Shown in pieces: positions 29,101-41,789 of a stretch of DNA of 64,000 bases. Origin of the DNA: Megalobrama amblycephala (taxonomy: Eukaryota > Chordata > Actinopteri > Cypriniformes > Xenocyprididae); the NCBI RefSeq assembly GCF_018812025.1, contig NC_063054.1, positions 4,554,582 through 4,618,581 on the forward strand, read 5' to 3'. A program made the translations under genes and the position numbers. Below the pieces are notes generated by a model. That model searched no databases, had not been told where the DNA came from, and worked only from the letters and a program-made list of their open reading frames with translations. Position 1 is the stretch's first letter. Each line of letters opens with the position of its first letter.

Positions 29101-32100
29101 CAACAAGACTGAGACTCTTCCAACCCTTCACCCATGCAGGCTCCGTAATGTCTGGTTTCCCCACTGAGCGCTATCACCCCATCTGCACCATTGGCTCTTT
29201 ACACACACTTTAACGACACTTAGGAGATAGGACACTAGAATCATACATTGTCTATAAAACTGGATTCTTTGCTATTAATTCATTGACAACTTTGTCTAAA
29301 TGAATGAACATGCATCTCCCCAGTGCATTTTGTGCATTATATCTGTTTGTATATTGTTCTTTTGTATATTGTTAAGTGTTATAAACGAATGTATTTCATC
29401 TAGGTGATGTTTATGTTTACTATCAAATTACTCCTTGTTTAATGACTCACATTTTGGTGGACATCAAAATATCATAGAATGCATTATATGTTTGTTATAT
29501 TTATCAGAGTATAAATGGATACAAACCCAGGCAAATGAACTCACTTTCAAACAAAGGAAATCCCCCACCAGAGAATTGCACCTTTCTCATTGGTCAAGCC
29601 ATGACTCGAAGGTGTCGACTGTCTGGATAGTTCAAAAGCCCCCACAAAAATCACACTCAGTTACTTTCTAGACTTCTTCTAGTTCTTCTGGTTCTTTGTT
29701 CTTGTTCCTGTTGATACTACGTGAGGGCCACTCGGCCTGAGCCGGGCTGGTAGGCCTTCATTTCACTTCAAGCCATGCACGACTGCATCGACCGCAAAAG
29801 AGTCAAATTAACAGTGCAAAGTTTGGCTTCAATTTCTTCCTCAACGCCGAAGATATTGATTACAACTTCCATGCCAGCGGACCGAACCATCAAGGATTTC
29901 TCCTGAGCCTGCAGGAAGATTCGGAGCACAAATGAATCAGTGTATCGAATCTGCTGTTCGGAGCGCCAAAGTCACGTGATTTCAGCCATTGGCAGTTTGA
30001 CACACGATCCGAATCATGATTCGATACGCTGATTCATTTGTGCTCCGAATCTTCCTGAAGCAGTGTTTTGAAATCGGCCATCACTAAATAAGTCGTTATT
30101 TTGTTTTTTTTGGCACACCAAAAATATTCTCGTCGCTTTATAATATTAATATTGAACCACTTTACCCACATGAACTGATTTAAATATGTTTTTAGTACCT
30201 TTATGGATCTTGAGAGAGGAAATGTCATTGCTCCCTATGGAGGCCTCACTGAGCCATCGGATTTCAACAAAAATATCTTAATTTGTGTTCCGAAGATTAA
30301 CGAAGGTTTTACGGGTGTGGAACGGCATGAGGGTGAGTAATAAATGACAGAATTTTCATTTTTTTGGGTGAACTAACCCTTTAAGTTAATTTGATTAACT
30401 GATTCCAATATTTATATTTAATTATGACGACTTATGATTAATTAGTAATATTTCCCTTTTGAGCTAATTTGCTTACATTTTGGTCATACTTCCACGACTA
30501 CAATCTGTGATTCCGAAGTACCTGACAGCCACACATTCTCCTCAAAACATTAGATTTATCCGCGCGAGGTGCCGTGCTGATGCACAACCCACGTAAAGAT
30601 GATAACTGCAATTGCAGGTTTCGAACAGAGATGGCGACAAAGAGGCAAAACTTACAGACTGCAGCTTTAAAATATTTTAAAAATACAAAATACTTTTGTC
30701 ATATTTTGATGGTTTAATCAAACATTTATGGTAATTCAAAACAAAATATCCCCTTCGGACATCCCCTCCTACTATATAAGAGCTTATAATTAAGCAAAGC
30801 AAGGACTAATTATGCTTTTCCTCACCACTCTCTCTGCATCCAACAGCATGTCAAATTCATAGCCTGTCTGACCAAGCCAGAACGTTGCCCCTTCAAGAGA
30901 ACCATACGAGACCACCAGCACCCGCAATGACTGAGCTTCCAGAAGCTTCTGTACGAGAAAAAAACAGAAACAGTGTTGATGATTCAAAGAACATGGTAAT
31001 GCTGACTTTGGAACATTCTCTACAAAATAGCAGCACAATGTTTTGCCTGGCCAAGACCACAGCTGGGTCAACAAGATATTCTCCAAGCAAGTGTCCATAA
31101 GCAGAAATGGCTGAGGTCTGCTTCTGGCTGTGCTTAGTTGCAGCTGTGCAGTTTTTATCTTCATTAATGACAGGCTGTCTTACCTTGCTGTCCTTCAACT
31201 CAGTCAGGTGGTCTCGTCACGGCTGTCATCCAAAATGCCGGAGCAGCACAAGGAGGAGATTCTCTCCCTTGCCCAAGTACTGACTCAGAGACACATTCCT
31301 GCAAGAGTAAAGAAGAACCACAGTGTACATTACAGTTCAGACATGTCATATCAATTAATGAGCTGGAATTTGAACTGAAATAACTACAAAAGTAATTTCA
31401 ATAAATATTGACATTAAAATTTGGGGTAAAATCAGAGCATTTACGAAGTTGTATTCCACCATGGTCTAATTTTCACAAAAATATGAAGCAGCAAAACTGT
31501 TCTGTTTTTAACACTGATAATGATAAGAAATGTTTCTTGAGCAAATCAGCATATTAGAATGATTTCTGAAGGATCATATAGACTGGAGGGCACTGAAGAC
31601 AGGAGTAATGATGCTGAAAATTCAGCTTTGCATCACAAGAATAAATTACATTTTAAAGTATATTAAATTACAAAAATTTTATTTTAAATTGTAATAATAA
31701 TAATTCTCAATATTACTGTTTTTACTGTATTTTTGATCAAATAAACGCAGCCTTGGTGAGTGTAAGAAAAATGGATAGAGAGAAAAACATTACAAAATTC
31801 TACTGACCAAAACAGTATGCACAACCCTTATTGATAACCTCTTTTTACATACTGATACTATCTTTACAAAACATTGTTCATTAACTATATATAGAAATAG
31901 GTGGAATTATAGATATTGCCTATGGATTATCTATAAAACTACAACAAAAATTGCAGGGTTAAATTTCAACCAGGTAATAAAGTTATGATTCTCACAATGC
32001 ATGACATATTTAAGCAAGAAACAAAAAGTGCTGAAAATTCATTTGAAGCTACTATCCATAACTGGCATAACAACTGGCTTCCACATTCAGAAACATCTTA

Positions 32101-34000
32101 TAGACTAAATATGTAACCACAAGTTAAGCACTGATGTAATTACAGTTGTGATGTAGAGTAATAAACACTTGCAACTGAAGGCCTTCATTTTGTTTCAACA
32201 GCAGATGAACCCTGTCAGTAGTTCTGGATTGTGGCTTCCACTGAATAAGAATAGTGATCATATAATGTTTATCTCACTCTTTAGTTTGGACGTGTATAAA
32301 CCGTGTATCCGAGCTGAGCATCTGGGCTGCAGGACACTGGGAAAGAATTGTGTCACTCATTTGCATCTGAACATCCAGACGTTTCAAAAAACTATCCCAC
32401 TCCACCTGTAAATCAAACAAACATCCATTCAGCACAGTAAATTACTCACTCACTCTTATACTAAGGTAATATATTAAAATAATTTAGCATTTAAAAACAA
32501 GCAGTCTACGAAGTGCTGTAAGGATACATGGTGATGAAAAAATATATAAGACAGGAGGAAAAATTATATCTCAATGCTTTTGCATTCTCTTGAAAAACTT
32601 TTGCATTCTCTCGCCAATGTATAGCGGTCCACCCAGAAATTTTGTGCTCTCTCGTCAAAGTATTGCGTTCCCGAGAAATGTTGTTCTCTCGCCAAAGTAT
32701 TGCATTCCACCAAGAAGTTTAGCATTCTCTCGCCAAAGTATTGCGTTCCCCTGAGAAATTTTGCATTCTCGCGCCAAAATATTGCATTCCACCAAGAAAT
32801 TTTGAATTCTCTCACAAAAGTAATGTTCCCATGAGAAAATTTGCATTCTCTCGCAAAAATATTGCATTCCATCAAGAAATTTTGCCTTCTCTTGCAAAAG
32901 TATTGAATTCCACTGAGAAATGTTGTTCTCTCGCCAAAGAATTGTGTTCCCCTGAGAAATTTTGCATTCTCTCGCAAAAGTATTGCATTCCACCAAGAAA
33001 TTTTGCCTTCCACCAAGAAATTTTGCCTTCTCTTGCAAAAGTATTGCATTCTCCTGAGAAATTTTGCGTTCTCTCGCCGAAGTATTGCGCTCCCCTGAGA
33101 AATTTTGCCCTCTTGCCAAAGTATCGCATTCCCCTGAGAAATTTTGAGTTCTCTCGCCAAAATATTGCATTCCACCAAGAAATTTTGCCTTCTCTTGCAA
33201 AAGTATTGAATTCCAGTGAGAAATTTTGTTCTCTCGCCAAAGTATTGCGTTCCCCTGAGAAATTTTGCGTTCTCTCGCCAAAGTGTTGCGTTCCCCTGAG
33301 AAATTTTGCGTTCTCTCGCCAAAGTATTGCGTTCCCCTGAGAAATTTTGCCTTCTCTTGCAAAAGTATTGAAATCCACTGAGAAATTTTGCCCTCTCTCA
33401 CCAAATTATTGTGATCCCCTGAGAAATTTTGAATTCTCTCGCTAAAATATTGCATTCCACCAAGAAATTTTGCCTTCTCTTGCAAAAGTATTGAAATCCA
33501 ATGAGAAATTTTGTTCTCTTGCCAAAGTATTGCATTTCCCCAAGAAATTTTGCCTTCTCTCAACAAAGTATTGCGTTCCCCTGAGTAATTTTGCCTTCTC
33601 TCGCCAAAGTTTTGAATTTCACAGAGAAATTTTGCCTTCCCTGGCCAAAGTATTGCATTAACGCAAGAAATGTTGCGTTCTCTCGCCAAAGTATTGCATT
33701 CCCCGAAGAAATTTCCAAAAACATTTAAATAAAAATTTCCACCCATCTATTCCTTCCCCCCACCCCCATGTCACTTTAGGGGCTCTATAGCAATCATATC
33801 AAACATTAACAAATTATATTACTTACTTCCAGTTGCAGTAAGCCTTCAACATTATCTCGAACCTCTGTGATTCTGTTAAATTGGGAATCAAATATTATCT
33901 ATATAGTATTATGCCATTGGTACCCAATATGTAATGGATAATTACAGGACACAGATGAGCATTTTTTTTAATAATGATTTTTTAGAAATATTGTTCTATC

Positions 34001-34045
<45 letters not shown>

Positions 34046-34619
34046 ACTGTTTAATACATTGCTACTAACCAAATAAATACATTAATTTTATTGATGACTA
34101 ATTTATTGAATTGTGAGGGTTACCTAGGAAATTGGTCAATTAAACAGTTTAGCGGTTATTATACAAAACATTTGACCAATGCCACAACTCACCAATCACA
34201 ATCAAATATTGCAGAGAATATTTCCATACTCACTGAAAAAACTGTTCCCATAAACGTTCTGCTTCCTTTTGGTTCTTCACACCCACACTAAAAGAAAACA
34301 TATTCATATAATGTAATGGAGTTTATTATTTTGTAGTACAAGAAAATATATCAAACATACCCCATGGCCATGTTCAAAAACAAGTATACACACCTGTTAA
34401 AGAACTTGGCCCCTGCTGACATCAGACCAAATAATGGACGAATTTTATTATTTACAATTTCTTGTGAAGAACCACCTAAACAACAGCAATAAATATGTGA
34501 ATTATATATCTATATACTGTATTCTGAAAATACAAAAGTAAATTATAGTAAAACAAGCCAATTATAAAACAATGCAAAGCAGAAACCTTTTTCATAGACA
34601 CTCGGACTTTTGAATCATA

Positions 34620-34669
<50 letters not shown>

Positions 34670-34836
34670 TAATTTACATACATACATTTGCACACCCATG
34701 AGAGGTAAAATGATCTCAAATTGTTTAGGATACCTTTGGCGACATCATTTTCCACATTATCTAACGATGTTCTAATAAATCTTTTCAGTTCGTTCAGAGC
34801 ACTTATAAGTGCGTTTTGGTCCACTTCAGTAGCCAT
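26110..34836 (-). CDS. selenol: Selenoprotein L: thioredoxin-like protein with a U-x-x-U diselenide motif
   Basis: Nine coding exons: 34836-34734, 34475-34394, 34287-34234, 33872-33827, 32405-32338, 31298-31184, 30948-30826, 26911-26774, 26229-26110. All have GT-AG borders and all phases fit, giving 282 aa with UGA read as Sec. The N-terminal third (1-118) is helical and charged. The thioredoxin-like part starts at LLLVLLRHFG, followed by U142-Q-P-U145 and RDHLTELKDSK. The peroxiredoxin-like pattern continues: RVLVVSYGSLEGATFWL, the D-x-x-R-x-x-Y-x-A-F-G block (DAERVVYQAFGL), then GGDFVLDQGGKVIFSYPC near the C-terminus. U-x-x-U in an AhpC/TSA-like fold is the hallmark of SelL, known from fish and other aquatic organisms and absent from mammals. 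It is a presumed redox protein; the substrate is unknown. The weakest border is the exon 5 donor (GTGTCC). The gene lies in tandem downstream of ttc13. Confidence 0.92.
27483..28460 (+). mobile_element. TTAA element, family L copy 2
   Basis: The ends TTAAAGGTGCCCTAGAATC and TATGGCACCTTTAA are inverted. It shares the TGTTACGTAACAGTCGGGAT palindrome and TTGAGGGTTATGTTAGCTGT with the other copies. It lies 30 bp inside the left end of family O copy 2. Confidence 0.85.
28461..29907. other. Selenol intron 7 sequence, no gene recognised
   Basis: Repeat-derived or intronic sequence between nested elements. A segment at about 29690-29905 (Cys/His/Arg codons on the plus strand) has a retroelement-like composition, but I could not identify it. 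Confidence 0.3.
29908..30384. mobile_element. Fold-back MITE, family A copy 4 (left-truncated)
   Basis: The right arm is complete, ending GGGTGAACTAACCCTTTAA. The left arm is missing beyond the central hairpin (AATCAGTGTATCGAATC with mirror GATTCGATACGCTGATT). Confidence 0.75.
31217..31228 (-). other. Two in-frame UGA (Sec) codons, U-Q-P-U
   Basis: On the minus strand, TGA at 31228-31226 and TGA at 31219-31217 are in the frame fixed by both exon borders and are separated by CAG CCG. They are residues 142 and 145. This exon (31298-31184) is otherwise a clean 38-codon open frame joining neighbours in the same phase. Confidence 0.92.
31430..31840 (+). repeat. Dispersed repeat B, copy 3
   Basis: Contains AGAATGATTTCTGAAGGATC, GGAGTAATGATGCTGAAAAT and GATCAAATAAACGCAGCCTT. 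It lies in selenol intron 5. Confidence 0.75.
32565..33720. repeat. 41-bp minisatellite array
   Basis: About 27 diverged copies of a unit built from GAAATTTTGCGTTCTCTCGC, CAAAGTATTGCGTTCCCCTG and A. The period was measured as 41 bp between adjacent units at 33257 and 33298. Variant units contain ACCAAGA instead of CCTGAGA. It lies in selenol intron 4. Few stop codons occur in the unit and 41 is not a multiple of three, so long open frames appear in several frames on both strands (up to 363 codons); none is likely to be a gene. Confidence 0.95.
34005..34041. repeat. (AT)n(GT)n microsatellite
   Basis: A short AT run passes into a GT run (about 34005-34041) in selenol intron 3. Confidence 0.9.
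34624..34668. repeat. (AC)n microsatellite
   Basis: A pure AC run of about 44 bases lies in selenol intron 1, (UG)n in the transcript, about 65 bases after the exon 1 donor. Confidence 0.95.
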
Positions 34837-35000
34837 GCTGTGCACACAGTGAGTTGCATATTGTACTGACCATCTGTCATTCAGCAGATCAGGTGATTGC
34901 GCGATCACGGAACCTAAACGGTGATTGGTTGAACCTCATCAGCGCTAAGGAAAGTAACAGTTATCACGTGTCATCGTTGTTGTTGTTTTTCAGTTGCAGT
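34837..35000 (-). promoter_or_regulatory. Likely selenol promoter with CCAAT box and E-box
   Basis: Reading toward selenol, CACGTG (34965-34970) and AACCAATC (34923-34930 on the plus strand as GATTGGTT) lie 90-135 bases upstream of the start codon. The region is unique rather than repeat-derived. Motifs are seen; activity is inferred. Confidence 0.45.
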
Positions 35001-36273
35001 ATGTTTGGACAATTTACGTCTAAATAATGGCACTGAGAAACTTAAATAGTCATTGAATTGAAAAAAAACAACAAAAAAAAAAAAACAGTGACAAGTTTAA
35101 ATAAATGTATCAGACCAGCTTCCGGGACGCACGGACCCTAGAACACGTACCACCTAGTGGATGTACTGTGCACTACAAGCTTCCTTCTTGCCTACCCTGG
35201 TCAGTATAAATATTGTAGAAGTTAAAATAATAGTAATAATTAAATAATAATAATAACAATAAAAAAAGATAAATTAAGACATTTATTTATACATTTTTGA
35301 TTTGCTCCCCAAAAAGGAATTAAAAACAGAGTAAACACAACAACACTGATTTCTTTCAACTTATTTTATTGACTGTGGCTGCTCGATCAAATAAAGTCAT
35401 AGATTTTCCATTTTAAAGTTGTTTTTTCTTGTGCGTTGAAGAACCCACCTTTATTTCCCTTCATGAAAGAAAAAAAAACACAGTTGTTCTTACATTTTCA
35501 CAGGAAAATAAAGAAAATAAGTATTTTCCATTAAGCACCAACCACATGAATGAGAAAACCGAAAAGCTACTTAAAATGGTCACTTAAGAAGATGCTAAAA
35601 TAAAATTAAGGATTTATAAGATTAAGGAACTGTAAGACTCTTTTGCCTTTATCAACTGTAGATTGAGGTGTAACCGTTTCCAGTGTTTAAGATCACATGA
35701 ACATCTCCAGAATCTCATCGCACATTATTCAGTTGAGCCATTAAGTAGAGACAACAAAAAGAATAATAAAGAAGCCAGTGTGGACAGTAAACATGGTAAA
35801 ATCTGCCTTTCAAACAACAAAAACATTAGCAAACATCTTTCCCCACTGTGTTCAAGTATTCAGAAAGGAACTCAGATCTGAAGAATATTGCTTGATAAAC
35901 TCTTCAAAGGACATCTCTGCAACCAGTCACCGATTCGATTCTAAAACCAAAAAGCAACTGATGAATAATAATTTAATAAAGATATTTTAAATTATATTCT
36001 GCTACATTTCCTGCTGTTTTTTCCCCCCCAACTCAGATTATGCTTGCAATTTCTGAACTTTAATTACATAACAGCAACACAAATGTATATTTAATTTAAA
36101 ATTTGAACAAAGAGTCAACTCTCTTCTCCATGTTTGTGGAAATCTAAAATCAAAGAGAATTTGCACTGAAATTTGATATGTAAAACCATGTAAAAGTGAG
36201 GACTGTGAGCAAAGATGCCCTGAGTAGAGACGGCCCTTGTTTGAGTTTTGAATAATTGGATGGTATTTCAAGT
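35001..36273 (-). other. ttc13 3' UTR and poly(A) signal; short intergenic spacer
   Basis: After the ttc13 stop (36276-36274) the sequence is unique and AT-rich. A minus-strand AATAAA (plus TTTATT at 35365-35370) suggests a 3' UTR of about 0.9 kb, leaving roughly 0.5 kb before the selenol start. No further gene was seen. Confidence 0.5.
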
Positions 36274-37658
36274 TTAGGATTTCTTGGGACAGTGCGAAGA
36301 CGAGTCTGTATTTAGAACTTCAATCATGGTCCGCGTTAACTGGAACGTCTCCGAAACCGACGGAAGGTTCTGGTACCAACTCGGCAAACTAATAACAGAG
36401 AAAGAAAGACGAAAGTGTTACTAGTATGAATGTGAGCATTAGTAATACAAGTAGTAGCTTCTTGTCATACCTCTTTAAATTCATCCAACTCTTGACGGTC
36501 TTACTGAAGCGATCAGGATTGGCTGTAGTCATGGCCTCGAAGTCAAACAGCTGGGTGACAAACCAGAAAAAGTTATGCATTATAACAGATACTTATAGAG
36601 TAACTGTAAGGGCAGTAACATTATTTATGTCTTTACCTTTCCAGATGGGATTCGGCCCAGCACCTCTTTCCCACTGGCCATCAGAGCTCCCATGACGACA
36701 GAATACGCCACAACACTGGATGAATAACAGCGATTTTAAACAAGCAGGCATAACAAACACAAATTAGTTCTGAAATATAGTCTGCTGTGATTGAAAACTT
36801 GTTCAAGTCAGCATGAAATGAAAATGTACAATATCTATCTTCTAGAAGCATCTTAAAGGGGACCTATTATGCCCCTTTTTACAAGATGTAAAATAAGTCT
36901 CAAGAGTATGTACTTAGAGTATGTATTTAGCTCAAAATACCCCAGAGATAATTTTTTATAGCATGTTAAAATTGCCACTTTTCAGGTGTGAGCAAAAATG
37001 CGCCATTTTTGAGTGTCCCTTTAAATGCAAATAAGCTGTTGCTCCTGGCCCCCTTTCCAGAAGAGGGCGGAGTTTCAAGAGCTCATGCGCCAACATACCA
37101 GCAACAACTAAATAGGACAATCTCACGCACCAAAAATGTCAGAAAGGGCTTTTATGTGCAATTTTTAACTAGGAAACTCTTGTTTACGATAATTTAGATT
37201 GCATGTGAGGGCAGCATCAGTTCTGGATATGAAGTTTGAGCATGAAGTATTGGTATTGACCCATCTTTCAGAACCAATCTTTGTGAAAATACAGCATTGA
37301 ACAGACCCTCATTTGTGAAGCAGTCCAAATGATTGGCACAAACGTACAAGACTTCACCTACTTTCTTTGGGACATTTCCTTCAAAAATGAAATTTAACCA
37401 CAATGTCCTCAGTGACTCATAGCAGGAATCTATGGAGACTCTTATGCTCATTGATACATCCCAAAATACAACACTTGTAATATCTCCGCTACAGTAAGGA
37501 TACAGAAATGCCGGACTCTCTCAGTGCTTCTCACTCAGGGCTGTCTCTATGCTAATAGGGCAGATGGTTTTGGGCGGGGCTTCTGCCTACGATGACGTAA
37601 TTGTAGGGGAGAATCTGAATCAGCTCTTTTAAAGAGACTGCTTCTGATTTATGGGAAT

Positions 37659-37696
<38 letters not shown>

Positions 37697-40600
37697 AGTG
37701 AGTGGATTTTTATCATTACAGGTTGGTTGTTTACACATCAGTGTTCAAACACCTTATAAAAGTGAATTTTGCATAATAGGTCCCCTTTAAATGACATTTT
37801 ATTATGAACTATTCATCCATTAATTTTTTTATTTGACCTTGTAATTATGAATCAAAATGTAATTTCTGGTGAAATGACAGACCTGTCTATGTTGACATAA
37901 TATGCCAGACTTTTCATTTAGTCCACTTAAAGGGGCTATATGTAGAATTCAGAAACCCTTGTTATTAGTGACACAGGTGACCGTTAAGTGAACTGCAGCC
38001 AGCTACTTATTGCTCGTGCTCGCACATATAACGTACAAGTGACTGAACAAGATTCAAGGCCCTGATATACTCACGGCAAAGTACTTTTTCATTCTTTGCT
38101 TAGAAGTAAAAAGTTGCATCGCACGATATACTGTTACCGAACATCCTGACACGTCCACCCTGCTAAGAGCGACATTTAGATAAAAATGTAAATAGGTGCT
38201 GTGAGCTTTCCTCTCAATAACAAAAACACACAACAAATATGACCGCTGTGAGAAAACAGTAGTTAAGAAAGCATCTGATCATAGTGATGTGGATATATTT
38301 GCACCAGCTCTGAGATTCACTGGCATCATGTTGACAGCCAGGTGAGGTAATTAAAATTACAAAGTTATGATAGTTTGATTATAAAAGTATATTTGACACT
38401 AGAGACTATATAGATCTGGCTCAATGAGACTATAGTTTGAATTAATCCCTTTTCTTTGCATGACATTGACATTACAGTACAGAATGGCTCTTTTCTGCAT
38501 TATCATGGATAATGTATAAGCATTTGTTTAATGTATCATTGAACATAAGAGGGGCTAAACGTCACATCCTTTTGATTTTCCCAGCAAAAACGTCTTGAGT
38601 CCTTCACATAAAAATCAGTCTACAGGCTTTCATAGACAACCTAGGAAGTCAGGAGAGGATTTGTTTTTTTAAAGGTGCCCTAGAATTAAAAATTTAATTT
38701 ATCTTGGCATAGTTAAATAACAAGAGTTCAGTACATGGAAAAGACATACAGTGAGTCTCAAACACCGTTGTTTCCTCCTTCTTATATAAATCTCATTTGT
38801 TTAAAAGACCTCCGAAGAACAGGCGAATCTCAACATAACACCAGCTGTTACGTAACAGTCAGGATCATTAATATGTATGACCCCAATATTTGCATATGCC
38901 AGCCCATGTTCAAGGCATTAGACAAGGGCAAAACGTCTGGATGTGCACAGTTGAATCATCAGACTAGGTAAGCAAGCAAGGACAACAGCGGAAAATGGCA
39001 GATGGCGCAATAATAACTGACATGATCCATGACTACATGATATTTTTAGTGATATTTGTAAATTGTCTTTCTAAATGTTTCGTTAGCATGTTGCTAATGT
39101 ACTGTTAAATGTGGTTAAAGTTACCATCGTTTCTTATTGTATTCACGGAGACTAAAGCCGTCGCTATTTTCATTTTTTTAAACACTTGCAGTCTGTATAA
39201 TTCATAAACACAACTTCATTCTTTATAAATCCCTCCAACAGTGTGTAATGTTAGCTTTAGCCATGGAGCACCATCAAAATCATTCAGAATCAAATGTAAA
39301 CATCCAAATAAATACCATACTTACGCGATTAGACATGCTGCATGAAAAACACTTTGTAAAGATCCATTTTGAGGGTTATATTAGCTGTGTAAACTTTGTT
39401 TATGCACTGTTTAAGGCAAGCGCGGGCTCCGGGGGTGGAGAGCGTGAGCATTTAAAGGGGCCGCAGCCTAAATCGGCTCATATTTAATGATGCCCCAAAA
39501 TAGGCAGTTAAAAAAATGAATAAAAAAAAAAAATCTATGGGATATTTTGAGCTGAAACTTCACAGACACATTCAGGGGATACCTTAGACTTATATTTCAT
39601 CTTTTAAAAAGACGTTCTACGGCACCTTTAAGTTTTGATACAAGCTGTTTATACATTAAAAAAGCAATTGACACATGAGAATTCTTACATATAGCCCCTT
39701 TAAACTTAGCTCAGTTCTTACAATCGACTGCAAGCTCGCATTCAGATCTGCCTCCATCTAACCAAAAAACAATGTACAGAACCAAGTCCTCGCCCACCTT
39801 TTCAATAATTCGTTACAATACGATATAAATGATGTGATGCAAATTCACATACATCACTAGTTTAATGTTGCTTAATCTGTGTTTTGAATATGATGGAGAA
39901 ACTTGTCCAATCTTAGTAGGAGTAAAAACATACGCAATTAGTGATCAATTTATTAATCTGTAAGTAAAAATATTAACAAAAATCTATTTGTAAAGTAAAA
40001 AAATGACAAATCTACAGTTATTTAGTTCACATTTTAAAATATATCTAAATACATCTTTTAAATAGTACTTTTATACATGTATTTGACATTTGCTTTTCTT
40101 ATTCCTTTTTAATCCTTTAAAAAAAGTATAATTGTCAATATCAACACCTAAATTAATAAAAGCAATTATCTTAAAATGCTATTAACAATGCTATTTAAAA
40201 CTTGTATTGATTATGTATTAATAATTATTAATTCAACTTCCTAAATCCCTAGCACCCACCTATTTATTTCATGGTTTTTCTGACTTGATATTTACCTACT
40301 TTTATCTTCAAACTCCAACTTTTAAACCAATCTTAAATAATAAACTTAGATTCTGCCTTGACAAAGCCTGAAAGTATTTAAACTGCTTAAAACGTTGATG
40401 CTTTGTCTCAGCAGAATCAAAGATTATCATTATTTGTACCTAAACATTAATTAAATATGTTCATTTTAAAATCAATAAATTACCAAATGATTTCTACAGT
40501 TTTAATGCCACTCACAGACTAAAATTTAAAATCCTAATTCTCATGCAGTCATAAATATTCTCTAAACAGGGAAATTAAACTGTTTTCTTACCTTGAGCCT

Positions 40601-40734
40601 CTGGATAGTGGCATGAGGTTACAGAAGTAATACACCAGAGAAAGAATTAAATTACACACAGCATCTGCATCCTAGAGAGAAAGAAAGGCAATAAACACTA
40701 CTATAATAACAGTAAATGTCACGGTTGTATGTTT

Positions 40735-40769
<35 letters not shown>

Positions 40770-41718
40770 TCTCCTTGCTTTGTCACTCTCTGACTGGTTC
40801 TCTCATGAAGTGAGTTCTAAAGTTATTAAATTGGAGAATCCCTGGTTCCACCTATCCGTAGGGATTACAACAAATCAGCAGGTTGACTGACATTCATGTA
40901 TTTGGCAGATGATTTCACCATTGGCCGATAGTTTTTTTTAAATTAATGATTTATATAGATTATTTAAATGATTTAAACCCCGTCTGATGGCAGTGGTGTT
41001 GCAACAATCTATAGAGATATTCTTAATGTTACTTGGAAAACAGGACACAAGTTTAATTCGTTTGAAATGCTTGTGCTAAATGTTACTGTGGCAAGGGGGA
41101 TGAGGTTCAGTGGAGTCGCCAACGGGAGAACGAGGCAGGAGACGAGCGGTGCGCAAGTAGGTCAAGTGCAGCGTGACTAACACCTGTGTCTTATTGCAAT
41201 GATTGGCATGGAAAGAATAAAAACTGACAGGTGATGGGCCAAAGCAGAGAGAGACTGGTGGACTCGGGCGCACAAGAGGCTTGCTTGTAAAAGACAAAGA
41301 CTGAAGAAAGTGACTGTTGCCGTGAAGCACAGGTGGTGGTGCTACTGTTTTTGTTTTTACACTCAAGAGTGGTTATAATGAATAGGACCTTAAGCCAAAC
41401 CTGCCTTCTCCTTCTTATTTATCCAGAAATGTTACAGTTACACTTTCAAATATAAGAAAAAAAACCTGTTATCTCCTGCTCTGGCTACCGTATATATAGA
41501 CCTCCAGTGCGCTATGTTGATTTTCTCCAGGGCCCTGTGTTGCAGAGTCATTGGTCAACATTGATAAAGCGCTGATTGAGATTTTTATACTACAAATGAT
41601 GCATTAGGAGTTGCATTTACAGACTAACTAAACTCATTTGGAGTCAAGCAAAACATCACCAGACCCACTCATTGTTTTAAATCATACACTAGATATAATT
41701 ATATCACATAGAACTGAT

Positions 41719-41789
<71 letters not shown>

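Larger units (their letters stand above)
27453..30670. mobile_element. Family O copy 2, interrupted by other elements
   Basis: The left end TTAAAGCTGCTGTCTGTAA and right end TTACAGACTGCAGCTTTAA are inverted and TTAA-flanked. Between them lie a complete family L element (27483-28460) and a family A fragment (29908-30384), so the 3.2-kb span is a nest rather than one native element. It lies in selenol intron 7. The link between the two ends is inferred. Confidence 0.55.

Noticed and set aside
31217..31228. Two stop codons suggesting a selenol pseudogene
   Set aside because: Both are TGA, spaced as U-x-x-U at the redox-motif position; every other codon, splice site and phase is intact, and a SECIS is present downstream.
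32564..33746. Open frames of 363, 252, 199 and 168 codons
   Set aside because: All come from the 41-bp minisatellite, which has few stops in any frame; they overlap on both strands and lie in a selenol intron.
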